A stretch of 64,000 nt of DNA from Thalassobius sp002708925 (GCF_049803795.1 NZ_JBNAGJ010000002.1:186001-250000); one strand, 5' to 3'; shown: positions 32,516-40,526, counted from the first letter of the stretch. A program made the numbers and translations. Notes: generated by a model from the letters alone, not told the origin.

Positions 32516-33700
32516 TCAAATCCCTGTGTCGACGATCGCTTTGGCCAGAATTGGCACGGTTTGCGCGTTCAGGCCGGCAATATTCAGGCGCGAATCGCCA
32601 ACCATATAGATCGCGTGCTCGGCGCGCAGGCGTTCGACCATCTCGGCCGAGGCCCCCAGACGCGAGAACATGCCCCGGTGCTGCGCAATGAATCCAAACC
32701 GATCCGAGCCCGACAGTTTTTGCAACTCATCCGCCATTTGCTGACGCAGCCCCAGCATGGACAGGCGGACCTCTTCCAGCTCGGCGGCCCAATCGGCGCG
32801 CAGGGTGTCATCGTTCAGGATCATCGTCACCAGGCGCGCGCCGTGATCGGGCGGGAACGAGTAGTTCTGCCGGTTCAGATAGTTCAGCGTGCCCTGGGTC
32901 AGCGTTTTCAGCCCTGCATCCTGGGCCACGGCCATCAGGATGCCGGTGCGCTCGCGGTAGATCCCGAAATTCTTGGAGCAGCTGGCCGCGATCAGACATT
33001 CCGGCACGCTAGAGGCCACCAGCCGGGTCGCGGCGGCGTCTTCCTCCAGACCGTCGCCAAAGCCCTGATACGCAATGTCGATCATCGGCAGCGCGCCGGT
33101 TTTCAGCAGCAGCGCAACCAGTTCCTGCCACTGGCCCATGTTCAAGTTCGCGCCGGTCGGGTTGTGGCAGCAGCCGTGCAGCAGCACCACGTCGCCGGGC
33201 TTCGCATCGGCCAGATCGGCCAGCATACCGTCGAAATCCACGCCGCGGGTTTCTGCATCGAAATAACGATACTGAACCGTCGGAATGCCCAGATGTTTCA
33301 GGATCGACAGGTGGTTCGGCCAGGTCGGATTAGACACGAACACACGCACATCCGGGTTGGCCATGCGCACCATCTCAAAGGCCTGACGGCAAGCGCCGGT
33401 CCCGCCGGGGGTGGCTGCGGCGGCGACATTTTCGCGCGCGACAGCATCGCCCAGCACCAGGTTCACCATCGCATCACCATAGGCCGGATCCCCGGCCAGA
33501 GCCACGTAGGACTTGGTGGTTTCCTGTTCCCACAGCAGTTTTTCAGCGGCCTTCACGGCGCGCATCACCGGGGTTACGCCCTCGGCATTTTTGTAGACAC
33601 CGACGCCCAGGTCGATCTTGGTCGGGCGCGGGTCTTCCTTGTACAGTTGCATCAGCGCAAGGATTTTATCTGCGGGTTGGGTTTTCAGGTTGCTGAACAT
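32516..33700 (-). CDS. tyrB: Aromatic/aspartate aminotransferase
   Basis: A 394-residue PLP enzyme of aminotransferase class I, subgroup I-alpha, that moves the amino group between aromatic amino acids or aspartate and 2-oxoglutarate. The PLP lysine is in SCSKNFGIYRERTG (K243). GVYKNAEGVTPVMRAVK, HGCCHNPTGANLNMGQW and YSFPPDHGARLV are typical of TyrB/AspC enzymes. ATG 33700 is the homologous start (MFSNLKTQPAD); the frame extends upstream into the sulfurtransferase gene. It follows that gene by seven bases on the same strand, likely one operon. Confidence 0.9.
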   Translation of the reverse strand: MFSNLKTQPADKILALMQLYKEDPRPTKIDLGVGVYKNAEGVTPVMRAVKAAEKLLWEQETTKSYVALAGDPAYGDAMVNLVLGDAVARENVAAAATPGGTGACRQAFEMVRMANPDVRVFVSNPTWPNHLSILKHLGIPTVQYRYFDAETRGVDFDGMLADLADAKPGDVVLLHGCCHNPTGANLNMGQWQELVALLLKTGALPMIDIAYQGFGDGLEEDAAATRLVASSVPECLIAASCSKNFGIYRERTGILMAVAQDAGLKTLTQGTLNYLNRQNYSFPPDHGARLVTMILNDDTLRADWAAELEEVRLSMLGLRQQMADELQKLSGSDRFGFIAQHRGMFSRLGASAEMVERLRAEHAIYMVGDSRLNIAGLNAQTVPILAKAIVDTGI

Positions 33701-33707
33701 TGTCCTC

Positions 33708-34565
33708 TCAGGCCTCTCCGGTAGCGACGGGCAAGGTGGGGAAGGCGCCCCACTCGGTCCATGACCCGTCATAAATGGCGTGATCGCTTTTCCCCATTCG
33801 TTCCAAGGCCAGGCAGAGCACGGCAGCCGTTACGCCGGACCCGCAAGATGCGATCACAGGCTTGGACAGATCGACGCCCGCGCCTTCGAAAATGGCGCGG
33901 CAGTCATCGGGGGTTTTCATCGTGCCGTCGGTTTCCAACAGCGCGTCATAGGGCACGTTGCGCGCGCCGGGAATGTGGCCCCCGCGCAGCCCTTCGCGGG
34001 GCTCGGGCACCTCGCCGCGGAACCGCTCGGCCGAGCGGGCATCCACCAGCACATGATCGCCCAGCTTCGAGGCCGAGGACACCTGCGTGACGTCCTTCAC
34101 CATATGCGACTGGCGCCGCACCGTCATGTGGCGGTCCCGAACAATGGGCGGCATGTCCTCGGTCGGGTGGCCCTCGGCGCGCCATTTGGGCAGACCGCCA
34201 TCCAGCACGGCGATGTTTTTCTGGCCCATCAGCTTGAACAGCCACCACACGCGCGGTGCCGAATAGATGCCCTGACTGTCATAGACCACCACCTGATGCC
34301 CGTCACCCACACCCAGGGCGCGCATCCGGCTCATGAATTTTTCGACCGGAGGCACCATATGCGGCAGGTCCGAGCGCAGGTCGCTGATCTCATCAATATC
34401 GAAGAATCGCGCGCCGGGAATGTGGGCCTTCTCGTATTCGGCTTTCGCATCCCGATCCGTGCCCGGCAAAAACAACGAGGCATCCAGAATCCGCAAATCC
34501 GGATCCTTGATATGTGCCGCCAGCCAATCGGTGGAAACAAGTGTCTTAGGATCGTCCTGTGCCAT
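33708..34565 (-). CDS. sseA: 3-mercaptopyruvate sulfurtransferase
   Basis: A 285-residue two-domain rhodanese that transfers sulfur from 3-mercaptopyruvate to a thiol or cyanide. The catalytic loop CGSGVTA (C241) is the mercaptopyruvate-type sequence, distinct from CRxGx[RT] of thiosulfate rhodaneses. The N-terminal domain has DASLFLPGTDRDAKAEYEKAHIPGA, the C-terminal domain VDARSAERFRGE and GHIPGARNVPY. It forms an operon with the downstream aminotransferase, which could make mercaptopyruvate by transamination of cysteine; that metabolic link is inference. Confidence 0.94.
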   Translation of the reverse strand: MAQDDPKTLVSTDWLAAHIKDPDLRILDASLFLPGTDRDAKAEYEKAHIPGARFFDIDEISDLRSDLPHMVPPVEKFMSRMRALGVGDGHQVVVYDSQGIYSAPRVWWLFKLMGQKNIAVLDGGLPKWRAEGHPTEDMPPIVRDRHMTVRRQSHMVKDVTQVSSASKLGDHVLVDARSAERFRGEVPEPREGLRGGHIPGARNVPYDALLETDGTMKTPDDCRAIFEGAGVDLSKPVIASCGSGVTAAVLCLALERMGKSDHAIYDGSWTEWGAFPTLPVATGEA

Positions 34566-34620
34566 CCGGTCCCCCGTTTTTTATGCTTCGACCTGACTAC
34601 AATGCAGGGGAAACAGAGGC

Positions 34621-34657
34621 AAGCCCGGCGCAGGGTCCAAAGGGTCGCGCCGGGCTT
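34621..34657 (-). terminator. Hairpin downstream of the small Gly-rich gene
   Basis: AAGCCCGGCGC (34621-34631) and its exact complement (34647-34657) form an 11-bp stem with a 15-base loop, 63 bases past the stop of the minus-strand gene at 34721. No T-tract follows on the minus strand, so terminator function is uncertain. Confidence 0.5.
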
Positions 34658-34720
34658 GAAAATTTATCGGATTTCAGGGGGGCTGTGCCACCCCTTTTGC
34701 GTGGCTCGCGACCGAACCCG

Positions 34721-35011
34721 TTACTTGGCCAGCGCCTTTTTCAGCAGCCCGATCACCACCATGACAACGCCGCCTCCGACACCGCCCGAGGCCACCTGTC
34801 CGATGATCGCGCCAATATCCAGGCCGCCTGCGCTGCCGGCCATTCCGGCCATGCTGCCCGCGCCCAGCATCGACAGGATCTGCCCGCCCAGACCGCCACC
34901 CAAAATACCGGCCAGCGAGTTGCCCAGCGTGCCCAGGCTTGCGTTTTTCATCACACCGCCTGCGACATTGCCGCCAACGGCCCCTGCGATCAGACTGATC
35001 AGAAGTTCCAT
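34721..35011 (-). CDS. Small glycine-rich membrane protein (hypothetical)
   Basis: A 96-residue protein made almost wholly of Gly/Ala-rich hydrophobic segments: MELLISLIAGAVGGNVAGGVM, LGNSLAGILGGGLGGQILSMLGAG, AIIGQVASGGVGGGVVMVVIGLL, ending KKALAK. It could form two or three membrane-embedded helices of glycine-zipper type. No catalytic motif is seen and I do not recognise a characterised family. The start is ATG 35011 after AGGGAAGGAAAACTC. The upstream neighbour on the same strand is smpB, 115 bases away. Confidence 0.7.
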   Translation of the reverse strand: MELLISLIAGAVGGNVAGGVMKNASLGTLGNSLAGILGGGLGGQILSMLGAGSMAGMAGSAGGLDIGAIIGQVASGGVGGGVVMVVIGLLKKALAK

Positions 35012-35126
35012 GAGTTTTCCTTCCCTTGGGGCTATCTGCACACGGCCCGGCACCGCCCCTGCACCGGACGATCAGAGCCTAGCCACGCCCAGCGCGGCCT
35101 ATCAGGGGAAAATTCCAGGGAAATTG

Positions 35127-35600
35127 TCAGCCGTTTTTCAGCAGGCGCTGTTTCTGGCGGTTCCAGTCCCGTTTCGCGTCGGACTGGCGCTTGTCATGCG
35201 TTTTCTTACCCTTGGCGATGCCCAGCTTCAGCTTTACCAGGCCCTTGTGGTTGAAATACATGACCAGCGGCACCAGGGTCATCCCCTTGCGCTGGGTCGC
35301 GTTCCACAGTTTGGCCAGTTCCTTTTTCGAAACCAGCAGTTTACGGCGGCGGCGCTCTTCGTGGCCCCAGGTTTTGGCCTGCTCATAGGGGGCGATATAG
35401 CCGTTGATCAGCCACAGTTCCTCATCCTCGACCGAGGCATAGCTCTCGGCGATATTGGCCGAGTTCACCCGCAGCGACTTCACCTCGGACCCTTGCAGAA
35501 CGATGCCGCATTCGATGTCTTCCTCGATCGCATAGTCATAACGTGCGCGCCGGTTTTCGGCGATCACCTTATAGTTCGGGTCTGTCTTCTGCTTGGCCAT
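35127..35600 (-). CDS. smpB: SsrA-binding protein
   Basis: A 157-residue SmpB, the tmRNA partner in trans-translation that rescues stalled ribosomes. Conserved blocks: NRRARYDYAIEEDIECGIVLQGSEVKSLR, NIAESYASVEDEELWLINGYIAPY, RRRKLLVSKKEL, and the basic C-terminal tail GKKTHDKRQSDAKRDWNRQK that enters the mRNA path. Length and start (MAKQKTDPNYK) are normal. Transcribed alone on the minus strand. Confidence 0.97.
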   Translation of the reverse strand: MAKQKTDPNYKVIAENRRARYDYAIEEDIECGIVLQGSEVKSLRVNSANIAESYASVEDEELWLINGYIAPYEQAKTWGHEERRRRKLLVSKKELAKLWNATQRKGMTLVPLVMYFNHKGLVKLKLGIAKGKKTHDKRQSDAKRDWNRQKQRLLKNG

Positions 35601-35681
35601 GCGCCTTCCCTATCGCGCCGCCCCGGCGCTGTCCATCGGAAGGCAGATATATAGGGCCGCTGTGGCCTGCGCGACAAGGGG

Positions 35682-36041
35682 CTAGCTGCCCCGATAGGTG
35701 GACATTCCGAAGGGCGAGATCAACAAAGGCACATGATAATGCGCGGCCTCGTCCGAAATGCCAAAGCGGATCGGAACCACGTCCAGAAAGCGGGGCTCTT
35801 CGGGTGCGGCACCGCTGGCATCCAGATAGGCCCCGGCCTGAAATACCAGCTCATAGACGCCGGCAGTCATTTGGCCCTGTGGCAGAATCGGGCTGTCCGT
35901 GCGCCCATCCGCGTTCGTCACCATACGCGCCAATTCCTGACGCGCTTCGCCTTGCAAACGAAACAGGGTGATTTCCAGTCCCGCAGCCGGGCAGCCGTTG
36001 GCCGTATCCAGAACATGGGTGGTCAGATAGCCTTCGGACAT
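35682..36041 (-). CDS. uraH: 5-hydroxyisourate hydrolase
   Basis: A 119-residue transthyretin-like enzyme that opens 5-hydroxyisourate to OHCU, the second step of urate degradation. The signatures are LTTHVLDTANGCPAAGL (His and the loop), FRLQGEARQEL, and the C-terminal YRGS tetrapeptide, which separates UraH from transthyretin. ATG 36041 follows AAGGAGCGAAAC; the frame upstream has no homology. It is divergent from the rest of the urate cluster, with a palindromic operator in the shared spacer. Confidence 0.96.
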   Translation of the reverse strand: MSEGYLTTHVLDTANGCPAAGLEITLFRLQGEARQELARMVTNADGRTDSPILPQGQMTAGVYELVFQAGAYLDASGAAPEEPRFLDVVPIRFGISDEAAHYHVPLLISPFGMSTYRGS

Positions 36042-36122
36042 GTTTCGCTCCTTTTTCAGGCACTTAAGGTTTATGCTGCCAACAGGATAGGCGCAGGCGT
36101 TGATCAACTCACCCCTGAAAGT

Positions 36123-36143
36123 GTTTCAAGAATTTCTTGAAAC
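36123..36143. promoter_or_regulatory. Perfect palindrome between uraH and puuE-uraD (operator)
   Basis: GTTTCAAGAA, one central T, TTCTTGAAAC: ten base pairs of perfect dyad symmetry. It lies 82 bases upstream of uraH and 53 bases upstream of the puuE-uraD fusion, well placed to control both arms. Its right half supplies a TTGAAA that could be a -35 element. No regulator gene lies in the cluster, so the binding protein is not known. Confidence 0.65.
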
Positions 36144-36195
36144 TGGCAAGCCCCCCGCCTGCCGTACAACCGTTCACACGTGAAAGAGGTTAAAA

Positions 36196-37608
36196 ATGAA
36201 GCGTTACCCGCGCAATATGATCGGCTACGGCCCTCGCATTCCTGACGCACAATGGCCCGGCGGCGCCAAGGTGGCCGTGCAATTCGTTCTGAATTACGAA
36301 GAGGGCGGCGAAAACAACGTGCTGCACGGCGATGCTGCCTCTGAGGCGTTTTTATCCGACATCGCGGGTGCCGCCCAATGGCCCGGCCAGCGCCACTGGA
36401 ACATGGAGTCCCTCTACGAATACGGCGCGCGCGCCGGATTCTGGCGCTTGCACCGCCTGTTCACCGGCGCTGACATCCCCCTGACGATTTATGGCGTCGC
36501 ATCCGCCCTGGCCCGATCGCCCGAACAGGTCGAGGCGATGAAAACCGCCGGATGGGAGATCGCCTCGCACGGGTTCAAATGGGTCGAACACAAGGACATG
36601 TCCGAACCCGAAGAGCGCGCCGCCATCGCCGAAGCCATCCGCCTGCATACCGAAGTGGTGGGCGAGCGCCCCCTGGGCTGGTACACGGGGCGGTGCTCGG
36701 GGAATACCGTTCGGCTGGTGGCAGAAGAGGGCGGTTTTGAATATATATCAGATACTTACGATGACGACCTTCCCTATTGGCTGGAGCTTGGCGACCGCGA
36801 CCAACTGATCCTTCCCTACACGCTGGAAGCCAACGACATGCGCTTTGCCACCGCGCCGGGCTACATAACGGGCCAGCAGTTCTTTACCTATCTGAAGGAT
36901 GCCTTCGATGTGCTCTATGCCGAAGGCCAAGAGGGCGCGCCCAAGATGATGAACATCGGGCTGCATTGTCGCCTGATCGGCCGTCCGGGCAAGCTGGCCG
37001 GGCTAAAGAAATTCATCGACTACCTGTCTGGTTTCAAAGACGTCTGGACCCCACGCCGGATCGACATCGCGCGCCATTGGGCCGCCCACCATCCACACCA
37101 GCGGCTTGAACGCCCCAGCCAGATGGACCGCCACCGCTTCGTGCAGAAATTCGGCGAAGTGTTCGAACATTCCGCATGGATCGCGGATCGTGCTTTTGAT
37201 CTGGAACTTGGGCCTGCGCATGACACGCCAGCGGGGCTGCACAACGCCCTGGCCCGCATTTTCCGCAGCGCAAGCCCACACGAACGCCTGAACGTGCTGA
37301 CCGCGCACCCCGATCTGGCGGGCAAGCTGGCAGCCGCCAAGCGCCTGACCACCGAATCGACAGCCGAACAGGCCAGCGCCGGACTGGATGCCCTGACCCA
37401 GCAAGAGCACGCAGAATTTACCCAGTTAAATCAAGACTATACGCAAAAACACGGCTTTCCTTTCATCATCGCCGTCCGAGACCACGATAAGGCCAGCATC
37501 CTGGAAAACTTCAAACGCCGGGTTAACAATGACACTCAATCCGAGCTGGCCGAGGCGTGCAGGCAGGTTGAACGCATCGCGCGCCTGCGACTGGAGGACA
37601 TGCTGTGA
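36196..37608 (+). CDS. Fusion of allantoinase PuuE and OHCU decarboxylase UraD
   Basis: A 470-residue fusion. Residues 1 to about 300 are the metal-independent allantoinase PuuE, a polysaccharide-deacetylase-like fold (YPRNMIGYGPRIPDAQWPGG, EIASHGFKWV, ISDTYDDDLPYW, GLHCRLIGRPGK). Residues about 305-470 are OHCU decarboxylase, with HPDLAGKLA (371-379), the STAEQASAGLDAL block, LNQDYTQKHGFPFIIAV and a C-terminal ARLRLEDML. The fusion thus joins the third and fourth steps of urate degradation (OHCU to allantoin, allantoin to allantoate). The start follows AAGAGGTTAAAA. It overlaps the next gene by four bases. Confidence 0.93.
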   Translation: MKRYPRNMIGYGPRIPDAQWPGGAKVAVQFVLNYEEGGENNVLHGDAASEAFLSDIAGAAQWPGQRHWNMESLYEYGARAGFWRLHRLFTGADIPLTIYGVASALARSPEQVEAMKTAGWEIASHGFKWVEHKDMSEPEERAAIAEAIRLHTEVVGERPLGWYTGRCSGNTVRLVAEEGGFEYISDTYDDDLPYWLELGDRDQLILPYTLEANDMRFATAPGYITGQQFFTYLKDAFDVLYAEGQEGAPKMMNIGLHCRLIGRPGKLAGLKKFIDYLSGFKDVWTPRRIDIARHWAAHHPHQRLERPSQMDRHRFVQKFGEVFEHSAWIADRAFDLELGPAHDTPAGLHNALARIFRSASPHERLNVLTAHPDLAGKLAAAKRLTTESTAEQASAGLDALTQQEHAEFTQLNQDYTQKHGFPFIIAVRDHDKASILENFKRRVNNDTQSELAEACRQVERIARLRLEDML

Positions 37609-38423
37609 CCAGCTACGCATTTCCGCCGGGGGGGCATGTGCCTCAGACCGGCACCCCCGAAGGCAGCGCCGTTTTCACCCAGGCCTACGCGGTTCTTCCG
37701 GCCCACACTCAGCGTGATATCGTCACCAGCTTCCTGCCCGGCTGGAACGGGATGCGAATGTGGATTCTGGCCCGCCCGATGTCCGGATTTGCCGAAACCT
37801 TTGCCCAATACGCGGTCGAGCTGGCCCCCGGCGGCGGCTGTGACGATCCCGAACCGGACCGCGAGGCACAGGCCGCCCTGTTCGTCGCCTTCGGAACATT
37901 ACGCCTGTCCATCGGCGGAGCGCGGCAGGATCTGAAACCCGGACATTTCGTCTATATTCCCGCGGGGGCCCACTGGGAAATCTGGAACACCTCGGACGAA
38001 CCCTGCGGCTTTCACTGGATCCGCAAACGCTACGAGCCCGTCGCCAGCCTGAACCCCCTGGCCGCCTTTACCCTGCATGAAACGGACATCCACAAAGCCG
38101 AGATGCCCGATTGCAACGGGGTCTGGGCCACGCAGCGTTTCTTTGATCCGTTCGATATGCGGCATGATTTTCACGTCAATATCGTCACGTTCCAGCCCGG
38201 CGGACGCATCCCCTTCGCCGAAACCCACGTCATGGAGCACGGGCTCTACGTGCTACAGGGCACCGCGCGCTATCTGCTGAACAAAGATTGGGTCGAGGTC
38301 GGCCCCGGCGATTTCATGTGGCTGCGCGCCTTCTGTCCGCAGGCCTGTATCGCCACCGGCAACGAACCCTTCCGCTACCTTCTCTATAAGGACGTGAACC
38401 GCCACCCCAAACTGACGCTCTGA
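37605..38423 (+). CDS. (S)-ureidoglycine aminohydrolase
   Basis: A 272-residue bicupin enzyme that releases ammonia from (S)-ureidoglycine to give (S)-ureidoglycolate. Cupin one shows RMSGFAETFAQYAVELAPGGG and GHFVYIPAGAHWEIWN; cupin two shows HVNIVTFQPGGRIPFAETHVMEHGLYVLQG, where E, H, H and Q are the manganese ligands of this family. The start is GTG 37605 in a GTGA overlap with the fusion gene. Relatives are called YlbA/AllE/UGHY. It follows allantoate breakdown, whose enzyme is not in the window. Confidence 0.9.
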   Translation: MTSYAFPPGGHVPQTGTPEGSAVFTQAYAVLPAHTQRDIVTSFLPGWNGMRMWILARPMSGFAETFAQYAVELAPGGGCDDPEPDREAQAALFVAFGTLRLSIGGARQDLKPGHFVYIPAGAHWEIWNTSDEPCGFHWIRKRYEPVASLNPLAAFTLHETDIHKAEMPDCNGVWATQRFFDPFDMRHDFHVNIVTFQPGGRIPFAETHVMEHGLYVLQGTARYLLNKDWVEVGPGDFMWLRAFCPQACIATGNEPFRYLLYKDVNRHPKLTL

Positions 38424-38424
38424 C

Positions 38425-38448
38425 TTTCATCTTGCCCCCAATACTCTC
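38425..38448 (-). repeat. GAGTATT element, copy 4 (inverted)
   Basis: On the minus strand: GAGAGTATTGGGGG, CAAGATGAAA. It starts one base after the stop of the ureidoglycine gene and is followed by the hairpin at 38456-38478. Together they fill the 74-base spacer between two genes of the same operon. This is the only copy opposite in strand to the gene it follows. Confidence 0.6.
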
Positions 38449-38455
38449 GGGGGGT

Positions 38456-38478
38456 GCGGGGGGCAGACAGCCCCCCGC
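38456..38478. repeat. Hairpin next to element copy 4
   Basis: GCGGGGGGC, loop AGACA, GCCCCCCGC: nine perfect base pairs. It precedes the allA start by 19 bases. A following T-run is absent, so it is not a standard terminator; it may protect or process the mRNA between two operon genes. Confidence 0.6.
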
Positions 38479-38497
38479 CTGTCCCACGGAACCGCCC

Positions 38498-38986
38498 ATG
38501 CCCCACTTGATCAAAATCGAGCCCCTAACCGCATCGGCCTTCGCGCCCTATGGCGATGTGCTCGACGCGTCAGGCACGCCGGACAGGATCATCAATCAGG
38601 GGTTCTGCGGCCGGTATCATGACCGCGCGCAGCTGGATTTCGGGCCGGACGGACGGGCCGGTATCTCGGTCTTTCAGGCCCAGCCGCGCACCCTGCCCTA
38701 TACTCTGACCCTGCTAGAGCGCCACCCCGAAGGCAGCCAGGCCTTTCTCCCCATGAGCCAGCACGAGTGGCTGGTCATCGTGGCCAGCGATCAAGACGGC
38801 ACCCCCACCGGCATCCGCGCCTTTCTGGCCGCGCCCGGACAGGGCGTCAATCTGCATCGCGGCACCTGGCACGGGGTTCTGACGCCTCTGCACCCGCCGG
38901 GGCTGTTCGCGGTGATAGACCGGATCGCAGACAGCCCCAATCTGGAAGAATACGCATTGAGCGACCCGATATTAATCAACCGCTAA
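38498..38986 (+). CDS. allA: Ureidoglycolate lyase
   Basis: A 162-residue cupin-fold lyase that splits (S)-ureidoglycolate to glyoxylate and urea. Family features: IKIEPLTASAFAPYGDVLDASG at the N-terminus, ISVFQAQPRTLPYTLTLLERHPEGSQAFLPM (the conserved E-R-H and QAF block) and a WHGVLTPL segment. The ATG 38498 start follows the spacer with the repeat and hairpin. It is the last catabolic step seen; glyoxylate can enter the glycolate/glyoxylate routes. Confidence 0.93.
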   Translation: MPHLIKIEPLTASAFAPYGDVLDASGTPDRIINQGFCGRYHDRAQLDFGPDGRAGISVFQAQPRTLPYTLTLLERHPEGSQAFLPMSQHEWLVIVASDQDGTPTGIRAFLAAPGQGVNLHRGTWHGVLTPLHPPGLFAVIDRIADSPNLEEYALSDPILINR

Positions 38987-39023
38987 CCCCCGCCAAGAGG
39001 GGCCTCATCAACAGGAGAGAGGG

Positions 39024-40373
39024 ATGACTGACACGACACTTGGAACGCCGGATCAGCTAAAGGATCCGAATTACACCCCACCGCTGGCCAAGGCGGTTCC
39101 CCTGGGCATTCAGCACGTCCTGGCGATGTTTGCCAGCAACGTGACCCCGGCGATCATCGTCGCGGGGGCGGCGGGGTTCGGCTTTGGCTCGAACAGCCCC
39201 GAGTTTCCGAACCTGATCTACATGATCCAGATGTCGATGCTGTTTGCCGGCATCGCCACGCTGTTCCAATCCATCGGCATGGGCCCCGTGGGCGCCCGGC
39301 TGCCGATCGTGCAGGGGACGTCCTTTGCGTTTCTGCCGGTGATGATCCCCGCCGTGGCGGGCCAGGGCACGGCCGGGCTGGCCGGGCTGATGACCGGCAT
39401 CGTGATCGGAGGCCTCTTTCACTTCCTGCTGGGCACCGTCATTGGCAAGATCCGCTTTGCCTTGCCGCCGCTGGTGACGGGCCTGATCGTGCTGATGATC
39501 GGGCTTTCGCTGGTCAAGGTGGGCATCCAATACGCCGCCGGCGGCGTGCCCCTGATGGGCAAGCCTGAATTCGGATCCCTGGCGATGTGGGTGCCCGCGC
39601 TGGTGGTGATCGTAGTCACGCTGGGCTTTAAGTTCTTCACCAAGGGTCTGACCTCGGTTGCGGCGGTTCTGATCGGTCTGATCGCGGGCTATCTGGTGGC
39701 GCTGGCCATGGGGCAGGTGAATTTCGGCAACATTGGGCGTGCGTCGATGTTCGCGCTGCCGACGCCCTTCAAATGGGGGATCGAGTTCAACTCGGCCATC
39801 ATCATCGGCATGTTCTTCATGGCCTTTATTTCCGCCATCGAAACCGTGGGTGACGTCAGCGGCATCGCCAAGGGCGGCGCGGGCCGCGAGGCCACAGACA
39901 AGGAAATCGCCGGCGCGACCTATGCGGACGGGCTGGGCTCGGCCATTGCGGGGGTGTTCGGCGGGTTGCCCAACACCTCGTTCAGCCAGAACGTCGGCCT
40001 GATCAGCATCACCGGCGTCATGAGCCGCCACGTCGTCACCATCGGCGCGATTTTCCTGATTCTGTGCGGGCTGATCCCGAAATTCGGGGCGATTGTGTCC
40101 ACCGTGCCGATCAACGTGCTGGGCGGAGGCGTGATCGTCATGTTCGGCATGGTGGCCGCAGCGGGCATCAACATGTTGTCAGAAGTGACCTGGAACCGCC
40201 GCAATATGGTGATTTTTGCGATTTCTCTGTCGCTTGGCCTGGGGTTGCAACTGGTGCCGACGGCCCTGCAACACCTGCCCAAAACCGCGCAGATCCTGCT
40301 GACCAGCGGGCTGCTGCCGGCGGCGGGTATTTCGATCGTGCTGAACCTGCTGCTTCCCGAAGAGCTGGACTGA
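39024..40373 (+). CDS. NCS2 family purine (urate/xanthine) permease
   Basis: A 449-residue nucleobase:cation symporter-2 with about 14 membrane helices. The NCS2 signature region reads TSFSQNVGLISITGV, and the substrate-binding FISAIETVGDVSGIAKGG (Glu) lies in helix 8. The N-terminal GIQHVLAMFASNVTPAIIVAG is typical of urate/xanthine carriers. The start ATG 39024 follows AGGAGAGAGGG, a strong site. Cluster context argues for urate or allantoin-precursor uptake, although substrate cannot be read from sequence. A terminator follows. Confidence 0.92.
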   Translation: MTDTTLGTPDQLKDPNYTPPLAKAVPLGIQHVLAMFASNVTPAIIVAGAAGFGFGSNSPEFPNLIYMIQMSMLFAGIATLFQSIGMGPVGARLPIVQGTSFAFLPVMIPAVAGQGTAGLAGLMTGIVIGGLFHFLLGTVIGKIRFALPPLVTGLIVLMIGLSLVKVGIQYAAGGVPLMGKPEFGSLAMWVPALVVIVVTLGFKFFTKGLTSVAAVLIGLIAGYLVALAMGQVNFGNIGRASMFALPTPFKWGIEFNSAIIIGMFFMAFISAIETVGDVSGIAKGGAGREATDKEIAGATYADGLGSAIAGVFGGLPNTSFSQNVGLISITGVMSRHVVTIGAIFLILCGLIPKFGAIVSTVPINVLGGGVIVMFGMVAAAGINMLSEVTWNRRNMVIFAISLSLGLGLQLVPTALQHLPKTAQILLTSGLLPAAGISIVLNLLLPEELD

Positions 40374-40419
40374 GCCGCAGCGAATCCCTGGCGTTAACGA
40401 ACAGCGCCAACAGCTTCAG

Positions 40420-40453
40420 AAGGTCCGCAATCCCTGCGGACCTTTTCTTTTTG
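40420..40453 (+). terminator. Rho-independent terminator of the urate cluster
   Basis: AAGGTCCGCA, loop ATCCC, TGCGGACCTT, then TTCTTTTTG: ten perfect base pairs plus a T-rich tail. It closes the puuE-to-permease operon. Confidence 0.9.
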
Positions 40454-40493
40454 GGAATTTGTTCTGCGATTTCACCAAAATCCGGGCACAGTG

Positions 40494-40526
40494 TTGTTGA
40501 ATTATACATTCACATTACATTATATG
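40494..40526 (+). promoter_or_regulatory. AT-rich promoter region of the DUF442-SQR gene
   Basis: TTGAAT (40497-40502) and TATATG (40521-40526) are 18 bases apart in a markedly AT-rich stretch with short symmetrical pieces (GAAT-N5-ATTC; ACAT-TAT-ATGT). Sulfide-responsive ArsR regulators such as BigR/SqrR bind AT-rich dyads before genes of this kind, but the site does not match their reported spacing and no regulator gene is nearby. Confidence 0.4.

Noticed and set aside
40494..40526. A BigR/SqrR operator before the SQR-like gene
   Set aside because: The stretch is AT-rich with small symmetries, but arm sequence and spacing do not fit the sites known for these regulators, and no ArsR-type gene is near. 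Kept only as a weak promoter call.
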